Source: Parietichytrium sp. I65-24A
Taxonomy: Eukaryota; Sar; Bigyra; Thraustochytrida; Thraustochytriidae
Direction: 5' to 3'
Length of the DNA: 64,000 nucleotides
Assembly (NCBI GenBank): GCA_012862575.1
Contig: BLSF01000009.1
Span: 62,001-126,000 of the forward strand
Below the pieces are notes generated by a model. That model ran no database searches. It was not told the DNA's origin and was given only the letters and a program-made list of their open reading frames with translations. Below, piece after piece: positions 1 to 10,636 of this stretch (the first letter of the stretch is position 1; each line of letters starts with the position of its first letter). The position numbers and the translations under genes were made by a program.

Positions 1-2
1 TA

Positions 3-2762
3 AGGTGCAACAGCGATTTCGAAGCTGTCGTGGCGGGCTGCGACGCGGGATATGCGCAGCAGACTGAGTCAAAGACGAAAGGCTATATCGCCGGCGTGTT
101 TTCGATGTTTGCGGTGGGCTTCTCGGTGGCCAGTTTTGTGCTGGGGTTTGTCGTGCTGGAGGATGTGGAGCCCAGCGCACTCGATGTCGTGAGGTTCCGC
201 AAGTTTCTGTGTTGGGCTGCTCTGGCAGCTTTGGTGGCTATTTTCTGTGAGGTTGCAACGATCAGCATCTTCATGAGCTCCCCGCTGTTTGACAACATCA
301 GCTACAACTTTGGTTGCCATTTCGTGTTCAGTCATCCTCTGAGCTCGAACGTCTTGAAGTGCCATGCTCTGGGCCCGTCCTTTGGCTTGGCTGTGGGCGG
401 ATGTATCTTGGGCTCATTTGCTTGCAGCATGTTCTACTTGGCCTTCAAGAACCCGCATTATATGGATCCAAGCACAGGTCGTTACTCCATGTTTCAGGAA
501 GCATTGCTAGGCCAGCGTCCTCTTGATACCCCCGTGGACCAGGGAGACACATTCCGACAGTCCGATGGGCAGTTGAGTAGCAACGTCCGTACAGAAGGTG
601 ACTTTTCTCTGGACAGTGTCGGCATCGGAAGCCACCAAAACGGTGAGAGTAGCGGAGAGGGTAACAATGTCCCGCTTCTCAACGGCCGACGAGAGCGTGA
701 AGATGAATTGTCGAGTCGGGTTTCGAAAAGTCTGAGCGCGGTGAAATGCGCAAGGGGTTTGAGCCACATGTCGTTTCGTCGAGCTGTCCGAATCTTCTGG
801 GTGCCAACGGTGTTACTTCTGAACGGCGCTCTTTTTGCGTGGTCAAACTGCTCGACTGGCGCGACGGTTGAACCTAATGTCGAAATTCACGTTCCGAAGG
901 GAGTCTCGTGGATCGCCCATTTTATCTCTCCCAAATATTTTGATAAAGATGGATACCTCAGATTCAAGGACGATGTATTCAACTTTACGCTGATCACTTC
1001 GCTGCGTCACTTTTGGGAAGGAAAAGCATATGCACTTGCCTTTCTCATTGGAGCTTTCTCCGGCTGCTGGCCATACATAAAGCTCTTTACGATGATGTTC
1101 TTATGGTTTGTGCCGAGTTCAGAGAAGCTTCGTGGGCGCCTTTTACACTGGCTTGATGTTCTTGGGAAGTGGTCGCTCATCGACGCCTACGTTCTTTGCC
1201 TAATGGCTGTGGCTTTTGGGTTCAACACTGACCGCGAAGTCATGGGTGTTAACATTCATGTTGACATCTCAGTCAGGCCTGGCTGGGGGGTATATTCGTT
1301 TGTACTCGCCACGATGGTGTCGCTTACCATGAGTCACATCATGACTCACATGCACCGAAACGCCATCGAAAGGCGCGAGTTGACTGACGAAATGAAGAAC
1401 GCCATGGTGATGCCCCCTCATGAAACGCTATCAAACCGAGCTTACGCGCCATTTATTCGGCGTCGCCGCTACACCTGTACTCCGAGTGGTCGCGGCGTGA
1501 TGTGGTTTGTGCTTTTAGGGAGTCTTGCGGTGACGCTGTCTGGTCAGGTGCTGCCAACATTTGAGTTCCAGTTCTCCGGCCTCGCAGACCTGATCCTGCC
1601 CGAGGACAAGCGAAACACTTCCTACTCACTTGTCTCCAATGGCGGCCTCCTTCCTACCGCTTGTGCAAAGGGCGGCTTTCTATCTGGCGGACACTTTTGG
1701 CCGTGGTTCATGACGATAATGTACTTTCTTTTTGCCATGGTTGTTCCCTTGGCCATGTTGATGTCCCTGGCGATCTTGTGGGGTGTGCCGATGACGTTGG
1801 CAACGACCAAAAAGGTTTTCCACTTTTGTCAGATTGTGCAAAGCTGGGCGGCACTTGACGTATTTCTGGTTTCCATCATCGCAGCTGTCGTAGAGATAGG
1901 CGGGCTGTCACAGGCTGTAATAGGTGACGCATTTGGTGATATTCAGAAGGAACTTTGCGCTGGGATCACAAAGCACCCAAAATTATTCAATCTATTGCTG
2001 CATTCTGTCGGGCTCCCCAAACTTGGGCCAGAGGAGCTCAACAACTGTGCACTGTTCCGCGTGGAAGCGGTCCTAATGTCTGGGTGCTGGATGCTGCTCT
2101 TTGGAGTAGGTGCTTGGGCTATTTCTACACACCTTATCATGGAGTTTGCAGATGCGTCCATCAAGGAGCGAACTCGAATCATCAAGGTGCTGTGCGCGCA
2201 AGGCGATGATGAATCTGCTTTCGGAAATCCTGACCCTTACGAGCTCTTTCGTCTAACTCGGTTAGACAGCGAAGATGTGGCAGATCCAAACAACAGAGAG
2301 GCAGAGACTAATGCACAGGCGCGCTTGATGCACTTTGACACGGTAGACTCTTGTGACTCGGACGACGAAGGCGGTGTAGTGACGAGAGATGCCTCGGGAC
2401 ACACCCATGTGCAATCGATGTATTTGCGTAAAATCTTGCAAGCCCAAGAAGAAGGCGCCCGGCGATTCATCGGCACATACTTTTGTGAGGACTGTCTTCA
2501 CATGTACGGTCCTTTCCCACGAAGCTGGTGGAAAAAGTTGCCTTTTTTTAGCAAGGTGGAGTGGAACCAGGTTGGGTTCGATGTTCATGCCGCCCTCCTA
2601 ATGAATATTCTTGACCAGAGAAGGAGAGAGGGCATCGAGCAGGCGCAGCGAGCCCACTCCTTCTCGGAGAACCAGCCGTCCAACGCCGAGTGGGAGCCAC
2701 GGTCGCCTGCAGCCCCTGTGGTTTTGCAGGCACACATTGTAGAGTCTAGCCACGTGAACTAA
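3..2762 (+). CDS. PqiA-like polytopic membrane protein, 5' end outside the window
   Basis: The reading frame is open to the left edge. The first in-frame ATG (105) lies inside the first hydrophobic segment, so the true start is probably upstream. About 11 membrane segments are visible: three near the N-terminus, then two similar four-helix modules. Each module has a segment of the type WSLIDAYVLCLMAVAFGF or WAALDVFLVSIIAAVVEIGG, which resembles the W-x-x-x-D-x-F/Y-x-L signature of bacterial paraquat-inducible protein A. The first module also carries a WPYIKL motif. A hydrophilic loop (about residues 150-250) separates the N-terminal helices from module 1, and a long acidic cytosolic tail ends the protein. 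In bacteria PqiA works with MCE proteins in lipid movement between membranes; a lipid-related role here is inference. Family call is fairly secure, function is not. Confidence 0.7.
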   Translation, partial: RCNSDFEAVVAGCDAGYAQQTESKTKGYIAGVFSMFAVGFSVASFVLGFVVLEDVEPSALDVVRFRKFLCWAALAALVAIFCEVATISIFMSSPLFDNISYNFGCHFVFSHPLSSNVLKCHALGPSFGLAVGGCILGSFACSMFYLAFKNPHYMDPSTGRYSMFQEALLGQRPLDTPVDQGDTFRQSDGQLSSNVRTEGDFSLDSVGIGSHQNGESSGEGNNVPLLNGRREREDELSSRVSKSLSAVKCARGLSHMSFRRAVRIFWVPTVLLLNGALFAWSNCSTGATVEPNVEIHVPKGVSWIAHFISPKYFDKDGYLRFKDDVFNFTLITSLRHFWEGKAYALAFLIGAFSGCWPYIKLFTMMFLWFVPSSEKLRGRLLHWLDVLGKWSLIDAYVLCLMAVAFGFNTDREVMGVNIHVDISVRPGWGVYSFVLATMVSLTMSHIMTHMHRNAIERRELTDEMKNAMVMPPHETLSNRAYAPFIRRRRYTCTPSGRGVMWFVLLGSLAVTLSGQVLPTFEFQFSGLADLILPEDKRNTSYSLVSNGGLLPTACAKGGFLSGGHFWPWFMTIMYFLFAMVVPLAMLMSLAILWGVPMTLATTKKVFHFCQIVQSWAALDVFLVSIIAAVVEIGGLSQAVIGDAFGDIQKELCAGITKHPKLFNLLLHSVGLPKLGPEELNNCALFRVEAVLMSGCWMLLFGVGAWAISTHLIMEFADASIKERTRIIKVLCAQGDDESAFGNPDPYELFRLTRLDSEDVADPNNREAETNAQARLMHFDTVDSCDSDDEGGVVTRDASGHTHVQSMYLRKILQAQEEGARRFIGTYFCEDCLHMYGPFPRSWWKKLPFFSKVEWNQVGFDVHAALLMNILDQRRREGIEQAQRAHSFSENQPSNAEWEPRSPAAPVVLQAHIVESSHVN

Positions 2763-2927
2763 TACTTATCTGTGCATACTGAGCGAAACTCACCCAAGAG
2801 GGCTTCGCCATGGCGCGGCGCAACCTGCTCGAGGACGTGTAGGCTTGAAAATGAGAACATGTCGTATGTTGAGTGGTACAATATGTTCATTCGATAATTT
2901 ATTTTGGAAACTACATATTCTTTCTCT
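2763..2927. other. short convergent intergenic gap
   Basis: This gap lies between the stop codon of the PqiA-like gene and the stop codon of the minus-strand surface protein. It should hold the two 3' ends. No other feature is visible. Confidence 0.5.
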
Positions 2928-3563
2928 CTATACCACAGCGACTGCTGCTGCGAGAACAACCAAGAATGCTTCTGGGACCATTAAAGAGCCCGCGCTCGTA
3001 GGTTTGTTTGTTGGCGCATTAGAAGGTGCCGTGGTTGCAGAAGTCGGGGACTTGGTTGAAGTCGGGGACTCGGTAGAATTTGATTGCACTTTCGTGGTAA
3101 AGTGAATGCGGTATCCCTCCGAATCAAAGAGGAACGGCCTTTCAAAGCTGTCGTCTTCATCGGAAATACTGGAAAATATTGGGTCCCCGCCTACAATGAG
3201 CAAGCTGCATTGTCCAAAATAGTTGCTTACTGCCAGCTCTGCATCTCCAAGGCCTGGCCAAGACGGAAAGGATATCATTTCGCAGGTGTTGTTGCTCAAG
3301 GTCTTTGTGGGAAAGTCGACTGAAGTTGCGTTCGCAGTATAGTTGAACCCTTCCTTGATGAGGCCCTCAAAAGTGCACAGATCTGCCTTACCCCAGACGC
3401 CTGTATCGTTGTACAGCTGATGTGCCTCCATGTAGAGTAAGTCGCACGTGGTGAGGTCCATAAAATCTGTATTATCATCTCGACCGCCCTTTAGTGACAC
3501 GCCACGTGCATAGGTCAAGCTTGCAGTGGCGATCAGAGCGATCAACGAGAATGAGGGAGTCAT
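2928..3563 (-). CDS. secreted Ser/Thr-rich surface protein, possibly GPI-anchored
   Basis: A 211-residue intronless protein that I do not recognise. It starts with a clear signal peptide (SFSLIALIATASLTYA), followed by a roughly 135-residue domain with several Cys and several N-glycosylation sequons (NDT, NYT, NAT, NNT). Next comes a Ser/Thr/Pro stretch with repeated SPT/KSPTS/NKPTS words (about residues 165-192), and it ends in a hydrophobic tail (AFLVVLAAAVAVV) with no charged residues after it. This layout is typical of a GPI-anchored or wall-linked glycoprotein: ectodomain, O-glycosylated stalk and anchor signal. Localisation is inferred from the layout and the family is unknown. The gene converges on the PqiA-like gene. 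Confidence 0.6.
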   Translation of the reverse strand: MTPSFSLIALIATASLTYARGVSLKGGRDDNTDFMDLTTCDLLYMEAHQLYNDTGVWGKADLCTFEGLIKEGFNYTANATSVDFPTKTLSNNTCEMISFPSWPGLGDAELAVSNYFGQCSLLIVGGDPIFSSISDEDDSFERPFLFDSEGYRIHFTTKVQSNSTESPTSTKSPTSATTAPSNAPTNKPTSAGSLMVPEAFLVVLAAAVAVV

Positions 3564-4121
3564 TGCGAGAACGTTTGGGTTTTACTTTCAACTTTTGCTG
3601 TTGTTACTAGTGCTTGTTCTGTTTTTTCTGCTTTGGGGATTGCTGGTTTGCTTTCGCCGCGCAAAGCAAGGCATCCGAGCAGTTGCAGCGCGTTGGGCGG
3701 AGCAAATGGAGCAAATGGAGCAAATGTAGAGCGATCCCATCACTGCAATAATTCAGCATCTTCGAGGGTCATGGGTGCTCAAGTCAGCAATCCTTCACGG
3801 CATTCACTATCTATCCTCCATGTGCACAGTTCTAGAGTACTAGTACCCACATGCCTAACATTATTACAGTCCATTTTTCCTGCGACCTGGTGACCTGACA
3901 GACCTGACCGTCCGTTGATGACTGCGTGCGACATTTGTCAGAGAATTCGCTTGCGTTTGAAACAAATGAACTCTATGCCGTATTCAGACTTCCAAAGTTC
4001 GGTGGAGCTCAAATCGCGAAGGGTGCGGGGAGGCGCTGAGACGAGCACAGATGTGTCGAACGAGAAATTGGATTGTAAGACATGTTTTATGCTGTACCGG
4101 TACCAGTAGTATAATCCAAAC
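3564..4121. other. intergenic, promoter side of the surface protein gene
   Basis: No gene is visible. It contains three tandem GGAGCAAAT units (3699-3725), a palindromic GTAC-rich word near 3836 and another near 4095. Short open frames here lack family signal and look like chance. Confidence 0.5.
3699..3725. repeat. 9-bp tandem repeat (GGAGCAAAT)x3
   Basis: Three perfect 9-bp units upstream of the minus-strand surface protein gene. Confidence 0.8.
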
Positions 4122-5861
4122 CTATAATTGATATGATTGCCCACTACAGGTGATGCCGTTGAAGATGTAGGTATTGTTCAGCAATCCGTATTGGTGTGTT
4201 AGCAGTTTCACGCACTCTTGCGAAGCAATGCCTCCAATGATCGCTGCAATATTATGCAGCTCAAGTCCAGCGTAGCGTACAAATTCGATGGCATGATCTT
4301 TGGAGATATTTAGCGGAACTTCCAACCCGAGTCTGTCCACAATCTGCTTTGCAAGTTTGAAGAGCTCATCAATATCTGCCGAATTCTCCTCCACCTCAAG
4401 CTTGCCGTTGGAGCCCGGAAACCTCCCCGTGGAGCTGAAGAAAGCATCACTGGCGCGGAGCATGATGTAATAGAGGATTGGACACTGAGGAGAGGGGTCG
4501 CCGATACCGTCCATCACGGCATTTTCAATCTCCTCTTTGTTCAGCTGGCTTGGGTCTGCTTCGCAACTCAAAGGTGTTAGATGTATTGCTCTCGCGTCAT
4601 ATGCATTTTTGCAGAATTCTATGGTAGATTCCATTGTCACCGCAGACGGAGGCAGCCCAACGCCTGAGAGTATAGACTGTGCATTTTCAAAAACTTTGTG
4701 AGCATCCTCCTCGGCCTTCTTTTTGTAAATGTTCTGAAGTTGGATAAACGAGTCCGTGGAGGCAGTCATGTCTGGCACCTTCCCAGACACAGGCAGCCTA
4801 TTTTCTGCTTGGGCAAAATTCTTTACAGCTTTTGCAAGCACCCAGAACACTTGATCGAACGGGGACATTTCCTTGACACGGCCACTCTCCACGCTGCACA
4901 AAGGGTTGTCAAAAATTTCCTGGACCTCATATGGGGTCTCTCGCACCGTATAGGCTGTGAATGCATTTTCAAATGCCTCCGTAAGATTTTCCTCCTCACC
5001 CCATGGTTTTCGCGCGAGCGACTTGATTGCCTCCCGAAATTGCTTCTTTTCTTCCATTGATTTCGGAAGCTTCCCGTCATTCTCTTTGCGCCACTGCTCC
5101 GCTAACTTTATCAGCAAGACGACGTAAGGAATATGTTTAAAGTCCTTGTTGTCCAGGGCGCCAACATCTAGGCTCTCAACGAACTGGGAGAGAGAAGCAA
5201 ATGGATTTGCAACACAAAGGTCCTCGGCGGGGGCTGGAGAAGGTTTCGACTCAACGACGCAGTGCATCTTTGTGGCAACTCGACAGATTCCTGTGAATCC
5301 CTGCGACCTCGCCACGACCATGGGAATCAAACTCCTGTTGCAAGCTTCCTCCACTACTAGGAGGTCATCGAAAGGCATCTCCGTCACAATGACAAGCGAA
5401 AATGTACCCGCTAAGTTTGTGCTCTTGATAAATTGAAGCGGGTCTTGCTCGACTGCGTTTCCTTTGACATCCGGATTAAGTTCACATAACAGCGCACGCG
5501 CTGTTTCGCACCTCGACTTTCCAATATAATCATGTGGCAGGAAAAAGTTGTTTGCAGCGTCCGCAGCGTTCACCATCCCATCGTCCACAATGGTGAATTG
5601 CCCGATCCCGGGGAGCACCAAGTTCTTCAATGTCTCCGTCCCCGTCGGTCCTGTCTGCACAATTCAACCCAAAGCAAGCCTGAGTTAGTATAAAAGACTC
5701 TATCCTTCACTGCCCCGCTGTGCAGCTGCTTTTGTCGGAAAACGTGCTCCAATCTCCGCCTAACCTACCTTGAGTAGCAGAATGTGCGCTTTCGCCAGTC
5801 GCTCCTGGCCGTTCGCGCCCCAGAGCCTGAGCTGCCGGTCATACTTGTCCTGCGTCGCCAT
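4122..5861 (-). CDS. NAE1: NEDD8-activating enzyme E1 regulatory subunit (APP-BP1/NAE1)
   Basis: Two exons: 5769-5861 and 4122-5654, with a 114-bp intron (donor GTAGGT, acceptor TGCAG). The product is about 541 residues, close to the usual ~530-540. Exon 1 begins [20 protein letters not shown], the classic N-terminus of E1-like proteins. The splice joins ...HILLLK to [18 protein letters not shown], restoring the conserved Rossmann core. Further family motifs are NNFFL near residue 65 and a C-terminus ending [15 protein letters not shown]. The protein forms a heterodimer with UBA3 and activates NEDD8 for cullin modification. APP-BP1 lacks the catalytic Cys and ATP site of UBA3, so this subunit should be structural and regulatory. 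UBA3 is not in the window. Confidence 0.95.
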
Positions 5862-6414
5862 CTTTCAACACTTCCCGGCGCCTGTTCGCTCTCCTTGGCG
5901 CCTATGACACCTCCCTCCCTTGCAAGTCCATGTGAACCAAAAAAATAAATCAAATTCAGATCCTGACTCTTGGAGAATAAATAATATCTGGTAGCCAAAA
6001 CATACAGCTGGAGTAAACAGACTTAAACTTGGCCGCGGGGTTGTCAGCAAAATGATGGCGATGGGCAGAGAAGGAGAACACGAGGTGCCCGAGGAATTCG
6101 AGTAGCGTGCGTTCTCATGGTCAGCTGTGGGGCATGGAGGAAGAGGTGAGGCTGCCCTTTTGGATTCAGATGGTTATAATGCGTTGTGTGATTTAGAGAT
6201 TTGTGGATCGAAGAGGGAACTCGTCGATGTTGCCAAATTTCAGAATTTCAAAAGAAATTGTTCTGACTGCGAGTTCTGGAGGTAACGATTCGATTCACCA
6301 AATTGAGCGCGCACCGGGTGGACGCAGGTTAGAGCAGACTACAGAACAGGGAGCGCAATGTTGGTCAAAAATTATGTCGGTTTCAAGGTTTTACAAAAGG
6401 TAGATATCAAACAA
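5862..6414. other. intergenic: NAE1 promoter side and 3' side of the LamG receptor gene
   Basis: Gene-free 550 bp between two minus-strand genes. It should hold the NAE1 promoter and the receptor 3'UTR. Nothing else is recognised. Confidence 0.4.
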
Positions 6415-9400
6415 TCAAGATGAAGGAGAAACAGCAGAGCCACATGCCTTCCATATCGTATCTGCATCGCATAACCCTTTGTTCACGAGGACTTGTGCTG
6501 CAGCTTGGCTTGCAAGGTCGTGTGTCCCTTTCTTGATCCGACCAATCTGAGAGTTGACAGCTCTCAAATCTCGCATAAGTCCGCGAATTCTGGTGATCAT
6601 GTTGAGTTTCAATAGCAGCAAGGAAAAATTCATTATCAGAGCAACGGAGAACGAGACCTCTTCCAAAAGAGAAACGTCAGAGAGTGCGAGCAGAATATTT
6701 AAAATCTAGGTGTATACACCACGATATGTTGTCAGTAACCCATCTGTTCATGGAGACCTGGTGATATCTCTTTTCTCAAACGTACCAACATTGGGATATC
6801 TTCGGCCACAAGGACAATTCCAATGACCTTCACCGCATCAAGGTCCATTTCGCACGCAAGCTTTTGACTTTCCAGCACAACAAGTGCCCGCTCGGAAAGC
6901 TCGCTGCTCAGCACCGACGACGGGAGCACCATCTGGATTCGCGAGGATCCTCGCAGGAAATTCAAATATTTGAATCGCTGGCGAAGCCCCCACAGACTCA
7001 CGAAAAAGGCAACAAATTCGAACTGCGACAAATGTAAGCGATACGTACCTTCCATGCTGCCCGCAGTCCTTCTTGACCCACGACGGAATCACACGCTCGT
7101 CCGAACTATTAAAAACTTACCGCCACGTAAACAGGAATGTATGAATAAATAGCCGTCCTAGATGAATATGAGACATTCAATCCAACAAGAACATCTGTCA
7201 CGAGATCTGCAATCTCGAAGAAAATGGCTAGGAGATTGAGAACCAAGGGCGAGAAGACAAATTCCAAAAAGCTAATCGTGGCGCTTGATTTTCTGTACAG
7301 AGACCGGCCAAGAAGAGCTGTCAAAATGAACGCGAGCAAACCCGTCACGATGCTAACGGGCAATGTCTGAATAGGGTCAAAGCCAAGGTTGCTACAATCC
7401 CAGGTAATTTCAGCCTCAAGTTGAAGAAGCGTGATCCCATCGCTCACAGTCATTTCGATTGAAAAAGCCAGGACTTCTCTCGAAGGACATTCGGGTACAA
7501 CGATAAGAAATTCGGCCTCCTGATTCGCTTCACTCAAACCATTAGCATTGGAAGAGACCTCCAATTCCGCTGGAAACAAAGTAATCGACTCGCTTGAGTT
7601 TATCGTTCGCAATTCACCATACTCCGGCTCGCTCAAGACCATGAAGGTGATGTTATCAGCATCTTTATTTTCGATTTCTATCTCGAGATGAAGTGAAGTG
7701 TCCTCTCCATCGATGATGAAACCTGATCTGGCCACGATAGTTGCAATGGGTACATCATCCTGTGCTTCAATTATGACGTTGACCACAGCATTTGATATTG
7801 AGGATCCTTGTCCCGTGCCGCCACACTCGAAAATGCTGAACTCAAAAGAGTCATTTCCATACGCGTCCGCGTCGGGGACGTACACCACCGAAACGTCAGG
7901 ATACACGAGTAAACCGTAGTCTTGCGTTTCGCTGCCAACTAGCGCTATATAGTCGATATAGTTCCAATCAGAAATCCCGGACTCCACGGATGTATCCAGC
8001 TCAACTCTAATGCGATCGGTTTTAAAGCTTGGTCGACAAATCGTCTCCGGCGAGAAAACGTCATAAGCACCAGCATCGCTGAGCTTTGCGCTAACGGACG
8101 CATCAGCTGCTCCATTCCACAATGATTTCCACTCTCCAAGCGGGTCCATTGCTTTGATATGCACAACTGCGCGGTATCCTCGAGAGCTTCCGACCTCAAC
8201 AAAGAATGGGAAGAAAGGCTTTGCGTACCGAACTTCCACGAACTCTGTGTAGGGGTACTCTGAAGAGAGGTAGCCATCGTCTTGAAGATATGAGTAATTA
8301 AACGGGTCCCCGTAGCCGATTGCCGAAGCCCCTCCGACCATCAATAAACCAGGGTTGTAGTCCTTTTTCAAAGGACTCCAGACACCGAGTGCAAGCGGAA
8401 ACAATGCTGTCTTCGATACATTGTACAACGTGAGATCATCAACGCTCGTAATGGGCGCACAGTCCAAAGGAAACGACGTGTTCAGCATAATGCAAGGTAC
8501 ATATGTATCGTTCACTTGTTTTTGGAAGTACAAAAGTTCCAAATTAAATGTACCATCGTCGTTTTGCTTCACAATCTTAGCTGACGAAAACGATTTTTCG
8601 AGCGTAAAAGCGTCAAGATCGAGCGTCACAGAAGCCAGATCGCCGACCAGAGGATCCAGGAGATAGCCTTCAGCAGCGTGCACTTCGCGCATATCAGAGC
8701 ATTCGCCGTACGAATCACAAGATGGTGAGCCTATTAGGGCGAGTGGGGAGTATGCAATACTCGGGCACTTTGACCAAAAGGTACTCACAGTCACAACCGA
8801 GTCCGCATATTGTCTGTCCAGCTGGCTCTTGATGATATTCTCATGGACTGCGGATATTGGAGTTAATGTTCCATTCACGGTGCCGTCGCTGGTAAAGTAC
8901 AAGGTCCCTTTTTCCGGGAGTTTGGTGATTCCAATCGAAAAGGCCAGATCTCCGCTCTTGGGCTTGTCCGTGAGCTGAATTAATATTGGCTCACTATCCT
9001 CCTGTATGTTCACGGTTTGATCCTCGGCCAGAGGAATGTTTAGTGATGGAAGCACGTACATCATCACTTCGTAGATTTCGCTTGCGACTCCGGTCTCGTT
9101 GCTCTCCACTTGAAATTTCAATGTCACCTCTGAAGACTCCATGTTATCACCGCTCGGGATATAGAGAACCAGTCCTTCTATATCTTCCACGACATTGTTT
9201 GTGTCTGTTAAAAGCGAGCCTTGCTGAGGTACGTCCAAGGCCGTCCTATTTACGTTGTACAGAGCTCCTTCGCTCGGCAACTCCACGATCCTCGCTCGCA
9301 AAACATCTCCAGAGCTGCAGAAGGAGTTGGTGAGCAGTGCAATCGTGATCTCCGAGCCGCGCTTGACCGATCCGCCTTCTACGCTAGTGCTTGGCTTGCA

Positions 9401-10636
9401 GGCTGGCCAGATGTGCAACTGACTCGACATTTGATTCTCCAAGCCAATTTCAAGCCAACCAGACCCCGTGAATGTATCGTTTGCGCGAACGAAGATAGCG
9501 CTGTCGGTAATTTCATCTCCATCGGAGAGAATCGTACTTCCATCAATCTGAAGATACTCCAGATTTGGTTCAGACACAAGGATTGTAAGGTTTCTAGGGT
9601 TCACAGAGAGCAGGTCGAAGAGATCGACCTTTGCAGTTTCCCCAGGGGGAAGCTTGAGGACAATCGGCTCGGTACCGAGAGACTTTAGCGTGTGGAAGTT
9701 CTTGTCCGCGCTTGTGAGCACAGGGGCACTGAAGAGATTTCCCTCCACGCACTCAAAATTGTTAGCCGTTGCTTCGTACCACTTCTGGCCAAACCCGCTG
9801 TCATCGTTCAAGCTACCAGACAGCAAATCATACTCTGAGCCGGCAACGCCCCAGTTCTTAAAAACCTGGCTTCCCGGACCGGTACAAGAGCTATCCTCAA
9901 GCCCATTTATCCGCGCGCTGGAGGAATCACTGCATGTCAAGTCAAATGGGTAGTATAGAACGAGGTCTTCGGGAATTCCTGAATCTATGTCAAGGTCGCC
10001 AGCGATTTGCGCTTTGATCTCGTCTTGAGTCAATGCTTTGCTCCAAATGGCAACATCGTCCAGCTGCCCATGCATAAAATTTTTGCTCGGGACAAAGACT
10101 TCTTCGTCAAAGAACGAGTAGAGATTTGCCCCAAAGAAGAATGTCGCAGATTCGTGAACGAAGGTGACGTTGTTGCTGAGGTTGAGACTATATCGGAGCT
10201 CCCCATTGAGATAAAATCGGTAGTGGCTTCCCGACTCCACCACGGCAGCGTAGTGATTCCAGTCATTGAGACTGACAGAGGCAGGCACGCTTGCTCTCCA
10301 TGCGAGCGTATTTTGATCCAGGTACCCAGCTCCGTTTAAAAAGGGCTGAAAGAAGTTGTAGTCTGAAGTGGTTGTCCACGAGATGGTGTGACGAACGTTT
10401 TCGTCCCTGTGAAGAGCTTTGTACCACATGCTCATGGTAATACTGTCGCCAAACTGGTTGATCCCTGGGTCAGAAAAGTTAAAGAGCCCTTTGCGCAGTC
10501 CGGCTATCGACACAGGGCCGTAAGTTGTGACCGCGTATCCCCTCCCGACAACACCACGACAGTGCACCACGTCTGCGAGGGTTAACAGGAGAAGAGCGAG
10601 CGGCAGCATGGCTGCTCGCAGACGATTGCCAGCCAT
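6415..10636 (-). CDS. LamG ectodomain receptor-like protein with polytopic C-terminal domain
   Basis: Three exons: 7121-10636, 6786-7022 and 6415-6705. Introns of 98 and 80 bp have GTAAGT and GTACGT donors and are both phase 0. The product is about 1347 residues. A signal peptide (MLPLALLLLTLADVV) precedes a LamG/concanavalin-like domain at about residues 40-215, with the typical ending GQLDDVAIWSKALTQDEI. Several beta-sandwich repeats follow, of the type 'LPEKGTLYF'. A region at about 800-900 resembles a discoidin-like fold (FSPETICRPSFKTDRIRVEL...WNYIDYIALVG). The last ~250 residues hold about five membrane helices, with FFEIADLVTDVLVGL and, across the second splice, AEDIPMLILNILLAL. Both introns interrupt this membrane domain. 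The helices faintly resemble XK-related proteins. An adhesion or sensing role is inference. Confidence 0.75.

Noticed and set aside
30-104. GTG at 30 as the start of the first gene
   Set aside because: The frame is open to the window edge and GTG starts are not expected in a nuclear gene; the gene is treated as 5'-partial.
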